From Bremia lactucae (taxonomy: Eukaryota; Oomycota; Peronosporomycetes; Peronosporales; Peronosporaceae), in the NCBI RefSeq assembly GCF_004359215.1, contig NC_090622.1, positions 2,825,550 through 2,889,549 of the forward strand: 64,000 nt of DNA, written 5' to 3'. Positions within the stretch are counted from its first letter, which is position 1, and each line of letters opens with the position of its first letter. The notes under the pieces are model-generated. The model was not told where the DNA came from. It saw only the letters and a list, made by a program, of their open reading frames with translations, and did no database searches. Positions 21,101 to 32,200 of the stretch are shown one piece after another. Made by a program: the position numbers and the translations under genes.

Positions 21101-24100
21101 ACCCAACAAGTAAACAGTCCTCCTAATTCTTGCTGAATCTCCACAATTTGCCAGTATTCACGCTGTAATGCACTTCCTGCATCAAACACAAAGTTTTCCA
21201 TGCCAACCCCATTACCTTTTGACGCTGATGCACTTGACGTGCCATTTTGAAAGCGCTTCGCACTTCCGTGAGCACTATTGGCCATACCAAATCCTCCGAC
21301 CCCATTATAACTGCGCATTCGTTCTTCTCGCTCACGTCGCCGCTTACGAAGCATGAATTTCCACATTTTCTTGCGATTCTTTAGCCACTCGGCAAATGGC
21401 ACCTCTCCAAGCTTTACTTTGCTCACGCAAAGGTTATCGGCATCATCACTGTCTTCAACGTCTTCTACTACACTGCTGCACTTATTTCTCTTCCTTTTCA
21501 CGTGAGGCTTTTTAAAACATGCAGGTTGTTTTCCTATTGTGAAATCCTCCATATCAATCAATTGCGCCACATAATCCTCATTCTCAGACCCTTTTGTAAT
21601 AGCCGAGAAAAATTGTTTCATGTGGCCTTGTTGATGTTTGGCGTTCTTCTCACGAACTTGCTTTCGCATCCAGTCAGGAAGCGCAATACGAGGTACTGGA
21701 TTGCGTACATTCTGAAAAGCAGCTGGAAGCGATATGATTTTTTGAACCGTGGAAGCGAAACGCGTGCGATAGTAATCCCAGTCAAGAATTGATCGAATGT
21801 CAAAGTCTTGAAGGTGAGGATCTCTTAACCACTTTTTTAAAAAGTGCTTCATAACGGCATCTTCTGTGGCAAAGATGGCTGTGGGTATTGCTCGCTCTGT
21901 CACTTTTTCACCGTACGGACGTGCAGCAATAATCATCTTGCACGTCAATCCCTTATCCTTAATCATATCTTCACCTAAAAATTCGCCTAGACGTTTGGCA
22001 GTAGTAATTGACGTCGATTTCTGGCCTTCGTATTCCGCCAATTTACCCGACATACTTTTATTTTCTGTAATTAACGCCATTAATTCATCGGTATCCATGG
22101 ATTTACCTCGGGTATCAATCACATCAAGCCATCGATTCGCACATTTTGCAACGGAGGCATAGCATTCCTCCAAATTTGCGCCATCAAGAAAGCACTCAAA
22201 CACTTGCGACTGAAAAGCCTTGATTAACTGCAACTCACCACGTCGTTTCAGCTCGAAACCCTTGAGCTCAGCCAAGGAGTGATCAAAATTAAACACGGCA
22301 TACCGCTTTTTTAATAACCTTCCTTCTTCTGTCGAGGCTGGAAGAACCATAGCTTTATATGGACCATCAACTTCAAATAAGATGGAGCATTCGCTGTGCG
22401 TCGTGTACTTTCCAGAAATCGCGTCTAATTCGTGATACTGCTGATTTGTAAATTTCGTATTGACATCGGCATTGAGCATCACACATGGATACGATATCGT
22501 TTTTGTGCTGCCATTGATGAGCTTAAAGGAGAAATTTTCAGGAAATGATTTCGGTAAGATTGCCCAAATACCATCGGTATCTAACTCTAACGGCCGTCCA
22601 ATTTGCTCAACCAACTTCCTAGCACCCGTAATGATGCTTGAGCCTGTATGTGTCACAATACCAGCCATCTCCATCGAATGCCAGCGAGCCCCCTTGCGCA
22701 TCACATAGCCATAGAACGAATTCAGGATACACTTGTGAGCGAGCTGGAGGGAATCATACACAAGACATTTATTTTGCGCATCAATCTTTGCCAAAAGATC
22801 ATTTGCTTCTGCAGCTTGTGTCACTTTCTTTTTCCAACCTTTTGTAAGTCCCTTGTACTCGTAACGGCGATCACGAAAAGCGCGCACGGTATTCACGTAA
22901 AAGGGGTTTTCGCGCATGCAAACTGTAGCAGATCGTTTTTGCTCCTCAGTGACCTTAGTTTTCTTGTAAACGCTGGAACAGTACGACTTGAAGCGCTGTT
23001 TCAGCAGCAATTCTTGTTTCTCACTTGCAAGTTGAGCAAAAGGGACAATAGTAGATTGAGGATTTCGACTAAATCCTTGACCTGCATTTTCGCCCGTTAA
23101 ACCCCCTCCTTTATATTCCATAGGAAAATTTTCGTATTCAATCTGAGTCTTTATCGAGTAGTACTCAGGTCGTGTGGCAGGGTAGAAGTCGCCACGCCAT
23201 ACCCACTCCATTTCACGCTGGCAAGCCGCTTCTTTATCCTTAATTGCTGCCCGGCCACACTCGGTATTGAATGTGCAAGCAGCACAATCAGCTTCATTCA
23301 CAATAGCGCACGGCTGCAATCGATTCGTTAAAATAATGTTTGGATACATCGCAGCGACATCTAAGTGATATATCAATGGCTGCTCCTTGCGATTTGGTCG
23401 ATCACGAAGAGCAGCAAGACGATCAGCAATTGTTTTCTTCACTTCCTCATAATTGGTAACTTGTTCAACTGGAACATTCATTTCAACCTCTAATGAAAAT
23501 TGTAGATCACGGTCAATGTGATCAATCAATTGCTGGAATGCGCTAGGTTCGAGCTGAAAGTCGTACAAGAAATCAGCACGAAAGACTCCCGACTCGAGAC
23601 ACTCGACGTGACCACCCACATAAGTCTCATTTTCAATCAAATGGCCCTTGTAAAATACCTCGTCACGACCAGAACTCTCTTTGTTTGGACAAATAATGTT
23701 GCCGTTAAAAGCTTCCACCATCAACAGAGCTTCACAAAGTGTCCCCGATCCTTTTCGAAGCACATCTTCCGATCCCAGCGGAATGATTGTACACAGCGAA
23801 AATACAAATAAATGAACGTATTTGTCGTATAAATAAAACGTGGCAACAGCGTCCGATACGGAGTACGACGCCATCTTCATTGGTTCGTCACGAGCAAGCG
23901 CAAGCATATGTTCCGCATCCACTTCGACCGGATCGTATCCCAACTTGTACTTTGTGACAGCTTTCAAGCCCTGGCTTCCTTGTGGCAAATACGAGTCACG
24001 TTTGACCCAACAGAATGCGTCCATGTGCACACTACAGCGTCCACGATATTCGCCACTGCGTTCATCGAGAGAAATACCTAGTTCGTATGCCATATTGATA

Positions 24101-25377
24101 CCATGAACCTGAGCGCGTGCATCAATGAATGGCCAGTCAAAAAAGTCGCCATTATACGTCACAAAAATATGGGGCTTCTCTTCAATCACGTGTTCAAAGA
24201 ATCGCTTCAGTAGTTTCTCTTCGTTGGGCTCATTAAATAATATAAATGGGCCTGGATACTCTGCTTTGGGTGTATACTCAAAATCGTGAATCTCTTCCGA
24301 CACGAATTCACGATTGACAATCAAATACCCTTGTCGATCAATCATATAGGAAATCATATAGATCTGATCAACTTGAGCATCTGGAAACTTGAGCGGAGCC
24401 TTGGTACACTCAATATCAAAGGCACAGACGACTGGTTCAGCTTTATCGACCATATCCGTCAGTCTTATGACATCCGACGGCGAGTACGGGGCCGTGGGAT
24501 TATAAGTGATGCGATACCATGCACCTACTCGAACGTTTAGATCAATGGCGACACGCATGGGGTACGGAACGTCATACTCTCGTAATTCTATTAAGAAGCT
24601 CTCATTCTCATCTGGACCGTAGCCACTTCCTCCAGCTGCTTTAAAGACAAGATCGTCTTCGGTCACTTGTTCACGCGCTTGTCCTTGCATGTCGTAAGCC
24701 TGTCGTGTCTGTAATCGCTCCTGGTTTCTAGCCACTAAGGGCGTTAATTCTCTCTTGACGACCATCAAATCCGAGACTGTGGCAAAACTGAGTTTAACAT
24801 ACAAAGCCTTCTTGCCATTGAGATGGTCGGCTTTGTCTAAATCCTCTCGAAAAACGCGCTCTGCTTTTGCCACGAGACCTTCAAATTGTCGCAGGCAATA
24901 GGCAAGAACCTCCTGAGATCGATTGACTTCAGGACGCACGTAAAAGTAAGGCTGATAGATAATGCGTGTCTTGAAAGCCTTGCCGTCTTGCTCTAAAAAA
25001 TACAGTTCAAGGCCACTGACTTCGTTCTTGCCCTCAATTGGGTCCGCCATCGTACAGCTGCGCTGGTTTAGTAACCAGCCAAGCTTTGCAGGACTTTCTC
25101 CGTCCATTGTAGTATCCCATTGCTGCTCTTTTCGAGCCTCTTCTTCTTGCTCCAGCAATTCAGGAAGGAGAGTAAACCCAAATTTCTTGTCCAACTCGTC
25201 GCCTTTCTTGAGCGAATACAGCTTGGCTTCCGTCATGCCGCGGCCCCGTCGATTGCGATGCGCATTGGCGCGCGCACCTTGAGAGCTGCGTGCCCACGCT
25301 GAGCCCCCACCGCGACTGTATGGATTGCGACTAGTGCTTTTTCCGCCATACTGTGACTTGCCGCGCTTTCCAGGCAT
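18187..25377 (-). CDS. POLE: DNA polymerase epsilon catalytic subunit A
   Basis: 2396 residues in one exon. The open frame begins at 25419, but there only with GTG; the first ATG is at 25377 (MPGKRGKSQ), followed by a Gly/Arg-rich N terminus. The family B exonuclease has Exo I FDIECT (Asp321, Glu323), Exo II TYNGDFFDWPF and Exo III YSVSDAVATFYLYD, all catalytic acids present, so proofreading is expected. The polymerase has motif A DVAAMYPNI (Asp673), the B-type helix LAHKCILNSFYGYVMRKG, and motif C ELDTDGIWAIL (Asp933, Asp935) in the epsilon-type D-T-D form. The C-terminal half holds the inactive second polymerase module (DUF1744) and ends with two Cys clusters: CLNCNLC...WHCPRC (about 2250-2290) and CIKC...YCPC (about 2327-2345). 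It synthesises the leading strand at the replication fork. It is slightly longer than the yeast and human proteins (about 2220-2290) because of low-complexity insertions. No breaks were seen. Confidence 0.97.
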   Translation of the reverse strand: MPGKRGKSQYGGKSTSRNPYSRGGGSAWARSSQGARANAHRNRRGRGMTEAKLYSLKKGDELDKKFGFTLLPELLEQEEEARKEQQWDTTMDGESPAKLGWLLNQRSCTMADPIEGKNEVSGLELYFLEQDGKAFKTRIIYQPYFYVRPEVNRSQEVLAYCLRQFEGLVAKAERVFREDLDKADHLNGKKALYVKLSFATVSDLMVVKRELTPLVARNQERLQTRQAYDMQGQAREQVTEDDLVFKAAGGSGYGPDENESFLIELREYDVPYPMRVAIDLNVRVGAWYRITYNPTAPYSPSDVIRLTDMVDKAEPVVCAFDIECTKAPLKFPDAQVDQIYMISYMIDRQGYLIVNREFVSEEIHDFEYTPKAEYPGPFILFNEPNEEKLLKRFFEHVIEEKPHIFVTYNGDFFDWPFIDARAQVHGINMAYELGISLDERSGEYRGRCSVHMDAFCWVKRDSYLPQGSQGLKAVTKYKLGYDPVEVDAEHMLALARDEPMKMASYSVSDAVATFYLYDKYVHLFVFSLCTIIPLGSEDVLRKGSGTLCEALLMVEAFNGNIICPNKESSGRDEVFYKGHLIENETYVGGHVECLESGVFRADFLYDFQLEPSAFQQLIDHIDRDLQFSLEVEMNVPVEQVTNYEEVKKTIADRLAALRDRPNRKEQPLIYHLDVAAMYPNIILTNRLQPCAIVNEADCAACTFNTECGRAAIKDKEAACQREMEWVWRGDFYPATRPEYYSIKTQIEYENFPMEYKGGGLTGENAGQGFSRNPQSTIVPFAQLASEKQELLLKQRFKSYCSSVYKKTKVTEEQKRSATVCMRENPFYVNTVRAFRDRRYEYKGLTKGWKKKVTQAAEANDLLAKIDAQNKCLVYDSLQLAHKCILNSFYGYVMRKGARWHSMEMAGIVTHTGSSIITGARKLVEQIGRPLELDTDGIWAILPKSFPENFSFKLINGSTKTISYPCVMLNADVNTKFTNQQYHELDAISGKYTTHSECSILFEVDGPYKAMVLPASTEEGRLLKKRYAVFNFDHSLAELKGFELKRRGELQLIKAFQSQVFECFLDGANLEECYASVAKCANRWLDVIDTRGKSMDTDELMALITENKSMSGKLAEYEGQKSTSITTAKRLGEFLGEDMIKDKGLTCKMIIAARPYGEKVTERAIPTAIFATEDAVMKHFLKKWLRDPHLQDFDIRSILDWDYYRTRFASTVQKIISLPAAFQNVRNPVPRIALPDWMRKQVREKNAKHQQGHMKQFFSAITKGSENEDYVAQLIDMEDFTIGKQPACFKKPHVKRKRNKCSSVVEDVEDSDDADNLCVSKVKLGEVPFAEWLKNRKKMWKFMLRKRRREREERMRSYNGVGGFGMANSAHGSAKRFQNGTSSASASKGNGVGMENFVFDAGSALQREYWQIVEIQQELGGLFTCWVLTAHSQMLQRITLKLPRIFYIDCDETDHAHFLSLVRGSRRVSRIVPHVSSKPQQLLEVILSEGQYQQFHKEIHQILSDPHVKGVYELHVSALTRAVCALGCVAKVVNPHVSTIKQEYELSDLQLQSTAQVPYLMDLQPVQRVNATSAPLSTSLLRRVLLYFAQQHKRAILGLVVLKEQDEGNDNERQTLSEGDAHVWYVDPVSNVKSRNTELSQSFQQILVEAQAEGLPASIQSCSFTTHVVKTAQEAFSGVNATLARLASNKQLVPKPTIVVAQTSIPSSNRLREKIQGLHSFPIAMLPWNTEDTLFPALTWRKLMGEKMLLRWFEMISYYADVVDCARYAHLPVGNFTGDHSIAILDTLYSRILTKHKHLWWHSPTSLPDLGGKEQEQQFQQLFSQSLLGAAHQTTSDAVSQHRVDTSVVVCDKGSFVEVCVELELDGLAVNAILVASQIHSIEGIGGAHQMELDFNQAEDTGTAPAMAIAEGDAEESCHEAFRLLRIMVTTLFKDFLASQNKFADHLLQHFYRWVSSPDSLCFDPALYAMVKRLMEKLFLQLLAEFRRLGAQIVYADFSKLIVCTKKESLHDANAYMNFILQTVLSNELFQVLTFTPTKCVSNLLFLDAENYGCVLLQNIGPHDNKDKSDCEDHEHESKPLNIVAHWNMANYLPRGVDDYFLILVGQFIRRRAEFSHSERQKIARKDTDEIKDDDDFFEKDAMHSSPLARYSQKLVASYFSDKLLRLLPEILRHQMNQDSFPIFVGSHLAMESPALELVKFVTAVFELEPSVEIQVGKMRRMMLKVLHTSEFSDAAQFRNPSLSFTVQDVICLNCNLCHSVDLCRDPQLFRKSTVSSSNEHDDEEIKVAIAKAWHCPRCFALYNVAAFEMRLVELIQAQSVAYQLQDLYCIKCHLPAEHKMREYCPCSGTYALMPGVRESFLETLRLLKRIAQQHHFEQLKEAVQRLGREAVLPLQM

Positions 25378-25579
25378 CCAGAGTTGATGTTTTTGAGTTA
25401 TTGTAAGAGTGAAGGTCACTGGAAGTGTTGGAACACAATTTTTTTTAAATTTAATGACACGCTTGAATGTGGGTCATTTTTTAGCTGCGTGGGCGTAGAG
25501 AAAAGGCATCGTCTAGGTGGTGACAAGGCAAGCCACTATGCGAGATCCAAGCAATTATCTAATGCCTGTCTATAAGAGA

Positions 25580-26112
25580 CAGTGCGAAAGTCCTAGAGCG
25601 ACTGGGGAGTCGATCGTAGAGGATCTCACTGTGCGCAACCAATCCGGGGAGTCTTTGAAGACAAAATCTTCATATAAGGATTTAATAGATTTTTAAGGAT
25701 GTTTTCCCTAAATCAATACCGTGCGAGTTGCCTAAGGATAAAGGCACTCGACACGAGATCGACCTAATTCCAGATTCGAAATACAGTGTCATAAAGCAAT
25801 GGTCATTGCCTCGTGAACAAGTACTAGCGATCGACAAATTCTTTGGCGATCGCTCAGCAGCGAGCCATGTGAGGGAGTCAACTTCCTCCCATAGACAGGA
25901 GGATGGCGAATTGTGCATGCATTCAATAAATTGAACGCTGCAACGGTACCGGCTCAAACACCGATACCACGAAAAGACGTTATCATTGATAGTATGTCAA
26001 AGAGTACTATCTTTTTGTCAATGGATCTGATGGATGGATTCAATCAGATCCTTATGCGTGAACAGGATATCCCGTTCACAGGAGTAAGCACCCCAAGCGG
26101 AATGCTATGGGA
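25580..26112 (+). pseudogene. Gypsy RT fragment
   Basis: Frames give PCELPKDKGTRHEIDLIPDSKY, KQWSLPREQVLAIDKFFGDR, then HAFNKLNAATVPAQTPIPRKDVIIDSMSKS and MDLMDGFNQILMREQDIPF..VSTPSGMLWE. This is the N-terminal half of the RT seen in Gypsy A, cut before the YFDD motif and directly followed by an R2 fragment. It is a scrap of an element between POLE and the BSD gene. Confidence 0.8.
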
Positions 26113-26117
26113 GTGTA

Positions 26118-26346
26118 GATTTAGCGCCTCGTTATGCACCGCCTAATCGTGTCTTGTCACGATTGACTTGGTTGATTTTACTAAAATCAGCCAATCAACA
26201 GAATTATTGTCTTGTTGCCTCGTCATTACCAAACTTGGTTTAATTGGAACTATTAAGTCATAATTAAGGATAATAATTTTGTACTTCTCGATTAATTTCC
26301 TCTTTTAGGAAATAATATTTATGTATCGGAGCACCACGTTACAGCT
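26118..26346 (-). repeat. R2 repeat copy 2
   Basis: GCGCCTCGTTATGCACCGCC, CTAATCGTGTCTTGTCACGATTG, CCAAACTTGG, TTTGTACTTCTCGATTAATTTCC and TATGTATCGGAGCACCACGTTACA are in the same order as the other R2 copies. Confidence 0.65.
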
Positions 26347-27490
26347 CATGGATAAACGCAGCTCTGGGGATGCTTGTGGAAGATCCTAAAGAGAATCTAT
26401 TTATCCGGCAGTGGCAACTGCAGTGGCAATCTATTGAGATATCAAAGGCAAGTGCGTCGTAAAGTAAAAATGCTAGGCAGTGGCGACATGATGAATAGAT
26501 GCAAGCTTCTAGATCCCAAAACGATGCCGAAGAAGAATGCCACCTTGCTTTAGGCAAATTTAGTGTGTGGCTACGACGAGTTGGTGACGCCTCGCACAAA
26601 ACATAGATTGCATGATTAAGGATGAACCTATTGTTGAAATACGCACAAATAAGGTGCATAGGACTACGTTACAAGTTACGCGCAGAGAAGGTGCGTAAAG
26701 CGACTTATCAAGACACAAACAAAGAAGGTACAGTGAGCGCAAATTAAGGGCTCATTACTCACCTAGGTTTCTCTGTCGCATGCTCTATATCGTGTCAGAT
26801 ACTAATTAACTCCTATAACGTGATTTAGGACAGGCTAATTAGTGATGCACAAGCAGGACTAAGATAATACATATTAGTTTCCCATTTGCTGCTTCGTCAA
26901 TAAGCTTCCTATTTCACACCAATTTAACACCTATTAGCGGCGCAAAAATTTTGAGGAATGAGTGTGCGAAGCTTGTGCCACAGCTATACAATCATTCATT
27001 CCCCATCCCGCCCACGACACGCCCATGTACATGCTGGTACCGACATCGGTGACTCTTGCGGTATTTGATTGCCGTTGACGTTAAGGACTTCATTTCGTGA
27101 TACAGAACTTTGTTCAAATCAACTAATATTTTTGTTTTTTTAAGTTAAATGTGTAATTGATTTCTGATTTATAAAAAACTCTTTTTCATAAAAACTATAT
27201 AAAACTCAGAGGTTATGTCTTTGCTACATGTAATTGGCCCGAGTCAATAAAAAATATTCCGAAATAATATATAAATAACTATTGATTTTTAAACAAGTTG
27301 TTTTTAGTATTGCCTTTTCTCAGTGCGGTATCACCATTCTGCATTGAAGGTAGCAAACGTGTCTCTCAACATCAGTCTTGTTAAATTTTGACCTGTGACA
27401 CACTAATATGATGCGTCATTTATGTAGAATACATCAGCTCGTATTCTTTCGTAAAACGGTTTAATAAATTGAAAAAACGCCGCACGTACC
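26347..27490. other. Intergenic region before the BSD gene
   Basis: Decayed sequence to about 26760, then AT-rich flank. No gene is supported. The promoter of the BSD gene must lie in the last few hundred bases; no clear initiator was seen. Confidence 0.4.
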
Positions 27491-28786
27491 ATGTCGTTCA
27501 GCAGCTTTTACTCGGTTGTTAACGCCATCAAGGACAAATCGGTAAAAGCTATTAATACGTTAAGCTCTGATTTGGAGGACTTTAAGAGTGTTGTACGAGA
27601 GGATGTGGCGGAACTTACCGATACGGTGCGTCAGAATATGCAGGAAGGCCGACTTAGCATTGAACGCCGCGACGACAACGAATCAAACCAAGACAAGGAA
27701 TTGGATACAGCTGATGATGGTTCTATCGACCCTTCTTCCGAGGATACGGACGAGGATCCACTGACGTTACTTCGAAACTCTCTCTTTTCGTTCGACGTCA
27801 CCAGCTCCCTTCATTCTGTGAGCAACTCCGTTCAGGATTCACTGACTTCCGTGCAAGGATCATGGAGCTCTGTTGGCAGCAAACTGACGTCGATAAATGT
27901 CAGCTCGAGTCTTGGATCGCTCGAAGCGATGGGCTCCAAACTACTGAACTCCGCCGACGAGTTCCTGGGCACGCTAGCTGGCGAGACTGTTTATAATGAA
28001 GACGACGATATCAGCGAATACGAGCTCAATGCCAGACGATCTCGTCTGTTGGCATTACAGGAAGACTCAAGGACCTACATTGACTCGCCGCTGGAAGTTG
28101 CGACGTTTGAAAAGTGGAAATTCGCGACGCAAACCGAGGAGCTCGTAGAGATACAGACTGAAATTTTGGAGAATTATCCCACGGTGGGAGTCAAGTTATT
28201 AGAGCTGGTGCCATCTGTAGTGGAAGCTGACGTGTTTTGGATGCACTATATTTACAAAGCCTCATTGTTGGCGGCACACGAGCAGCGTGGTGCTGACTTG
28301 CTTGAGCATGGTACTTATCTGTAGTAGCACTTGTCGTACGACACGATGACTGAGTTTCTGTTGTGTTTTTCAGTTTTAAATCATGACGAGAAAGAAAGTC
28401 GACGGGATGTGGCCTCACCTAAAGCCCAAGACGATGAGGGTCCGTCGATTTTTCCAGATGAAGAATGTAAAGAGACGGATGTAAAAGTTCCCGTGTCGTG
28501 TGCTGGGTTGACGTCATCCAGCGATGGCGAAGGCTGGATTGAGCTGGACGAGCGGAAAGAGTCGCCGGCGAGTTTAAAGGAGCCAATAAGTGCTTTGACT
28601 GACTTGAAAGTCGTCGAGCGTGACGAAGCGGTGGATGAAGTTTCGTTGGATTGGGGTGACGATGTCGATTTAATTGTGCCAGAAATACAAACGAATGTCC
28701 TTTGGGAGGAACATAGTAACGAGATCACAACCGCAACTCACGAGGATTCTAGCAAACGAGGGGAAGACTGGGGTGAATGGGATTAA
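27491..28786 (+). CDS. BSD-domain protein, two exons: join(27491..28310,28374..28786)
   Basis: Splicing a 63-nt intron (28311-28373, GTACTTAT...GATGACTGA...TTTTTCAG) joins two open frames that otherwise end and begin separately. The joined frame is 411 codons, giving 410 residues. Residues about 196-267 form a BSD domain (SPLEVATFEKWKF, NYPTVGVKLLELVPSVV, FWMHYIYKASLL), the fold named after BTF2-like, synapse-associated and DOS2-like proteins. The N terminus (FYSVVNAIKDKSVKAINTLSSDLEDF) is a predicted amphipathic/coiled region, followed by Ser-rich repeats of a V-Q-S-W-S type. The C-terminal exon is acidic and ends in GEDWGEWD. In SYAP1/DOS2-like proteins such BSD domains occur with similar acidic Trp-containing tails. 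A trafficking or signalling role is possible but not proven. Confidence 0.85.
28311..28373 (+). other. Intron of the BSD-domain gene
   Basis: 63 nt with a GTACTT donor, a branch-like TGACTGA at 28347-28353 and a T-rich TTTTTCAG acceptor. It is in phase 1 (G|TT, Val). Unspliced translation stops at 28322-28324, so splicing is required to reach the acidic C terminus. Confidence 0.85.
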
Positions 28787-29232
28787 GACAAGTAGATGAG
28801 TGTACATTGAATGATACATTTTGTATTTAGTGTTTATTTCGAGGCAAAACGAGTTTGCTTAAGTACCATTATAGGATTTAATGAGTATGCCATTTCGACG
28901 CAAACAGCCAGCAATGCGTCGCAGTCGTTTAGTGGCATCACGTAAAGCCATGCCTCCGTTATAAATGCAAAAGGGACTTGTCGAATTAGAATCTCAGACT
29001 TACGAGCTTTGCCTCGTTACGATCATCTTGCTTTGCATGTGTTTCGCAAGGCTTTGAATAACTAGAAGGAGGTGCTCGCGCGCCGGTATTAGTCGACGCT
29101 GATTCTCGACTTGAGCTGCTTGTTATTAAAAAACAAAAGAACCTTCGCTTTTTTCAAAATTCGTAAACTCAATTTTAAAAATTTATTGCCCTTAACTTCC
29201 AGTCCGCTTTGGTGTTGTAGGCATCAGCGGCC
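28787..29232. other. Intergenic region BSD to SWR1
   Basis: 446 nt between two same-strand genes. An ACTCAATTTTAAAA initiator-like motif lies at about 29167-29180, roughly 55-65 nt before the SWR1-like ATG. Nothing else was seen. Confidence 0.4.
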
Positions 29233-32200
29233 ATGGCGAACGCGCGACTCAAGCAGGCGCGACGCCGCGGATCGTCTCGACTAATAAATGCTGCACAATC
29301 TGCAGACAACACTGAACAGCAGACGCCGTCCGCTTCACCGAGTGCTCAAAGCGCTCAACCGCCTCAGAATGAACCGCTTACGCTTGCGCAAAAGGAGCGT
29401 GCGGCACTTGAAGCTGCACTTGTTGCTCGAAAACAAGCACTCGAAAGCCAAATTAAAGCATTCACACTAGGAAAGACACTACAGAAAGAGTTGGAGCCTG
29501 ATTGTGATGCCACGGGTCGACGGTTGACTCGTTGCCATCGTGATTTTGTGCTGCAAGAGATGGAATGGATGGCTGCTGACTTTGCTCAAGAGCGCAAGTG
29601 GCGCATTCGAAATGCCAAGATGCTAAGCCAAACGCTTGCCTCACATTTGGCGCGTCAAGAGCAGCGATTGGCGCGGCAAGAGCGAAGCAATGAGACCCGA
29701 CGACGTCGTGTCGCGGCCCGCGTCGGTCGCGATGTGAAAAAGTTTTGGACCAAGATTGACAAGATCATTGCCTTTAAAGTCAAGCTCGAATCGGATGAAG
29801 TTCGACAACGACAAATGCAGCGCCATCTCAAGCAATTGATCGAGCAAACAGCTACGTACGCTGCGGCCTTGGCTACTAGTTTTCAAGACTTTCATGAAAA
29901 GCAAGAAACGAGCGACTTTTTGAGACAAACAAAGCCATTGGTTAATACGAATGCAACTAGTGACGATAGTAGTGACGATGGAGTGTATGAAGTGACGGAT
30001 GAAGAGGAGGATGATGAGACAACGATTGAGGAAGAAGAAGAAGAGTACGGCGTGGTTTCGAAAAGCGCTGCGGAAGCGGAAGTAGCATCGTTACAAGCGG
30101 ATAATGAGCTATCGATTGATGCCTTACGTGCTAAATACGCGTTCACTGAAGACCACGAGGACGAGGACGAGGTGGTGGAACGCGTAAAGACGTCCCGACG
30201 TTCTCGTGGTACAAATCGACGGCTCCATGAACGGACAAATCGGTATAAACGACCGTATTTACTGACGTCACGACTGGAGCTCCGGGAATATCAAGAAGCG
30301 GGCGTGACGTGGTTATTAAGTATGTGGGAACGACGCATTAATGGCATATTAGCCGATGAAATGGGACTGGGCAAGACCATCCAAACCATTTGTTTATTGG
30401 CGCATCTGGCGTGTGTAAAAGGATTATGGGGTCCTCACTTAATTGTGGTTCCTACGAGTTGTTTGGTGAATTGGGAAATGGAGTTTAAACGGTGGTGTCC
30501 AGCGTTTAAAGTGTTGACGTACTTTGGATCAGCGAAACGACGTAAAGAATTACGGCATGGATGGTCTCGACAGAATGCGTTTCAAGTGTGTATAACGAGC
30601 TATCAGCTCGTCGTGCAAGATGCTCATTGTTTTAAACGGAAGAAATGGTACTATTTAATATTGGACGAAGCGCATAATATCAAGAATTGGAAGAGCTTAC
30701 GGTGGCAAACACTACTGACGTTTAGCTCCCAACGGCGGTTGTTATTGACAGGAACGCCCTTGCAAAATCATGTCTTGGAACTCTGGGCATTAATGCATTT
30801 TTTAATGCCCCACGTATTTGCATCACGTAAAGAATTTAGCTATTGGTTTCAAAATCCATTGGCATTGGTGGTAGAAAAAAATGGCGCAGATCCCGCCATG
30901 GCAGCAGAGGAAGCGAAGACGGACTTGGTGATTCAATTGCATGGTATTATCCGTCCATTTGTGCTACGACGGCTCAAGAAGGACGTTGCGAAACAATTGC
31001 CAGGCAAGTTTGAACACGTAATTACGTGTCAATTGTCCAAGCGACAGCGTGTTTTATACGAGGACTTTATATCGCGAAGCACAACGCGTCGTGCTATGTA
31101 TGGGCGTGGAAAAGGCCGAGGCGCGAATTTTATGAGTATGATGAATGTGCTGATGCAACTTCGTAAGGTCTGCAATCATCCGGATTTGTTTGAACCGCGG
31201 CCTATTGCTTCGCCATTAGACATGCCGAATTTAAACATAACGATACCATCTCGATGTGGCTTTTTGCTTGATGAGATCGTTAATGAACGCCCACGTGTTG
31301 CATTGTGGACAGGATCTAACTTGCCTGGATTAGAGTTCTTGCGTACAGACAAGTGGATTGCGAAAAGACGACGAGCATTATTCTTTTATGATGTCAATGT
31401 CCCGCTTCCAGCTGATGCTGTGGCAGCAGTGCCACCTGCGTACGAGGGAAAGAAGGACCTTGTGTGGCGAATACTAAAGTTGACAGCAATGCGAAAGGAG
31501 TACTGGGAACAAAAGCGTGCACAGCTCTTAAAGCGTTTAAAGCTACAAACCGAATTGTGTCTGGATGAACCAGTGTATGGCGAGGCGCTGATGCGAGCTT
31601 GTACCATGCCAATCTTTATCTCGTCTGCCATGGAGATTCATCGCCATCGCGTGCGACCCTTTCTCGACGCACGAGAGCCGACCCAAGCACTCCAAGCCAT
31701 GGTGCGTAATCCAGAAGAGCGACTTCTGTCGCTTCAGCCTCTCGTCAATAAATCGATTTGCTATGTCCCCAAGGCTCGTGCAAAACCTGCTCGTGTATTG
31801 TATCAAGGTGGCGGCTTTGCACGCGAAGATATGGTTACATTATCTCGCAAAGCACGGGCCGAAGAACTTGATGTAAGATATATGCAGCCCATAGCGAGTC
31901 GGATCTTGAGCCCGTACTATGACTCGTTCAAGCGTACACAGCTATTCTTTCCAGACAAGGCGCTGGTTCAGTTTGATTGTGGCAAATTACAACAGTTGGC
32001 CAAGCTCTTGCGCACATTAAAGCGTGGAAGCCATCGATGCCTCATCTTTACGCAAATGAGCTCGATGCTAAATATTCTGGAAGTTTTTTTGAATTTACAC
32101 GGTCATACGTACTTTCGTTTAGACGGCGCGACAAAAGTCGAGAAGCGTCAGATGCTCATGGAACGCTTTAATCGGGACGAAAAGATCTTTTGCTTTATTT

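Noticed and set aside
25378..25419. A 14-residue N-terminal extension of POLE
   Set aside because: The extended frame begins with GTG. The first ATG is at 25377 and fits a normal eukaryotic start.
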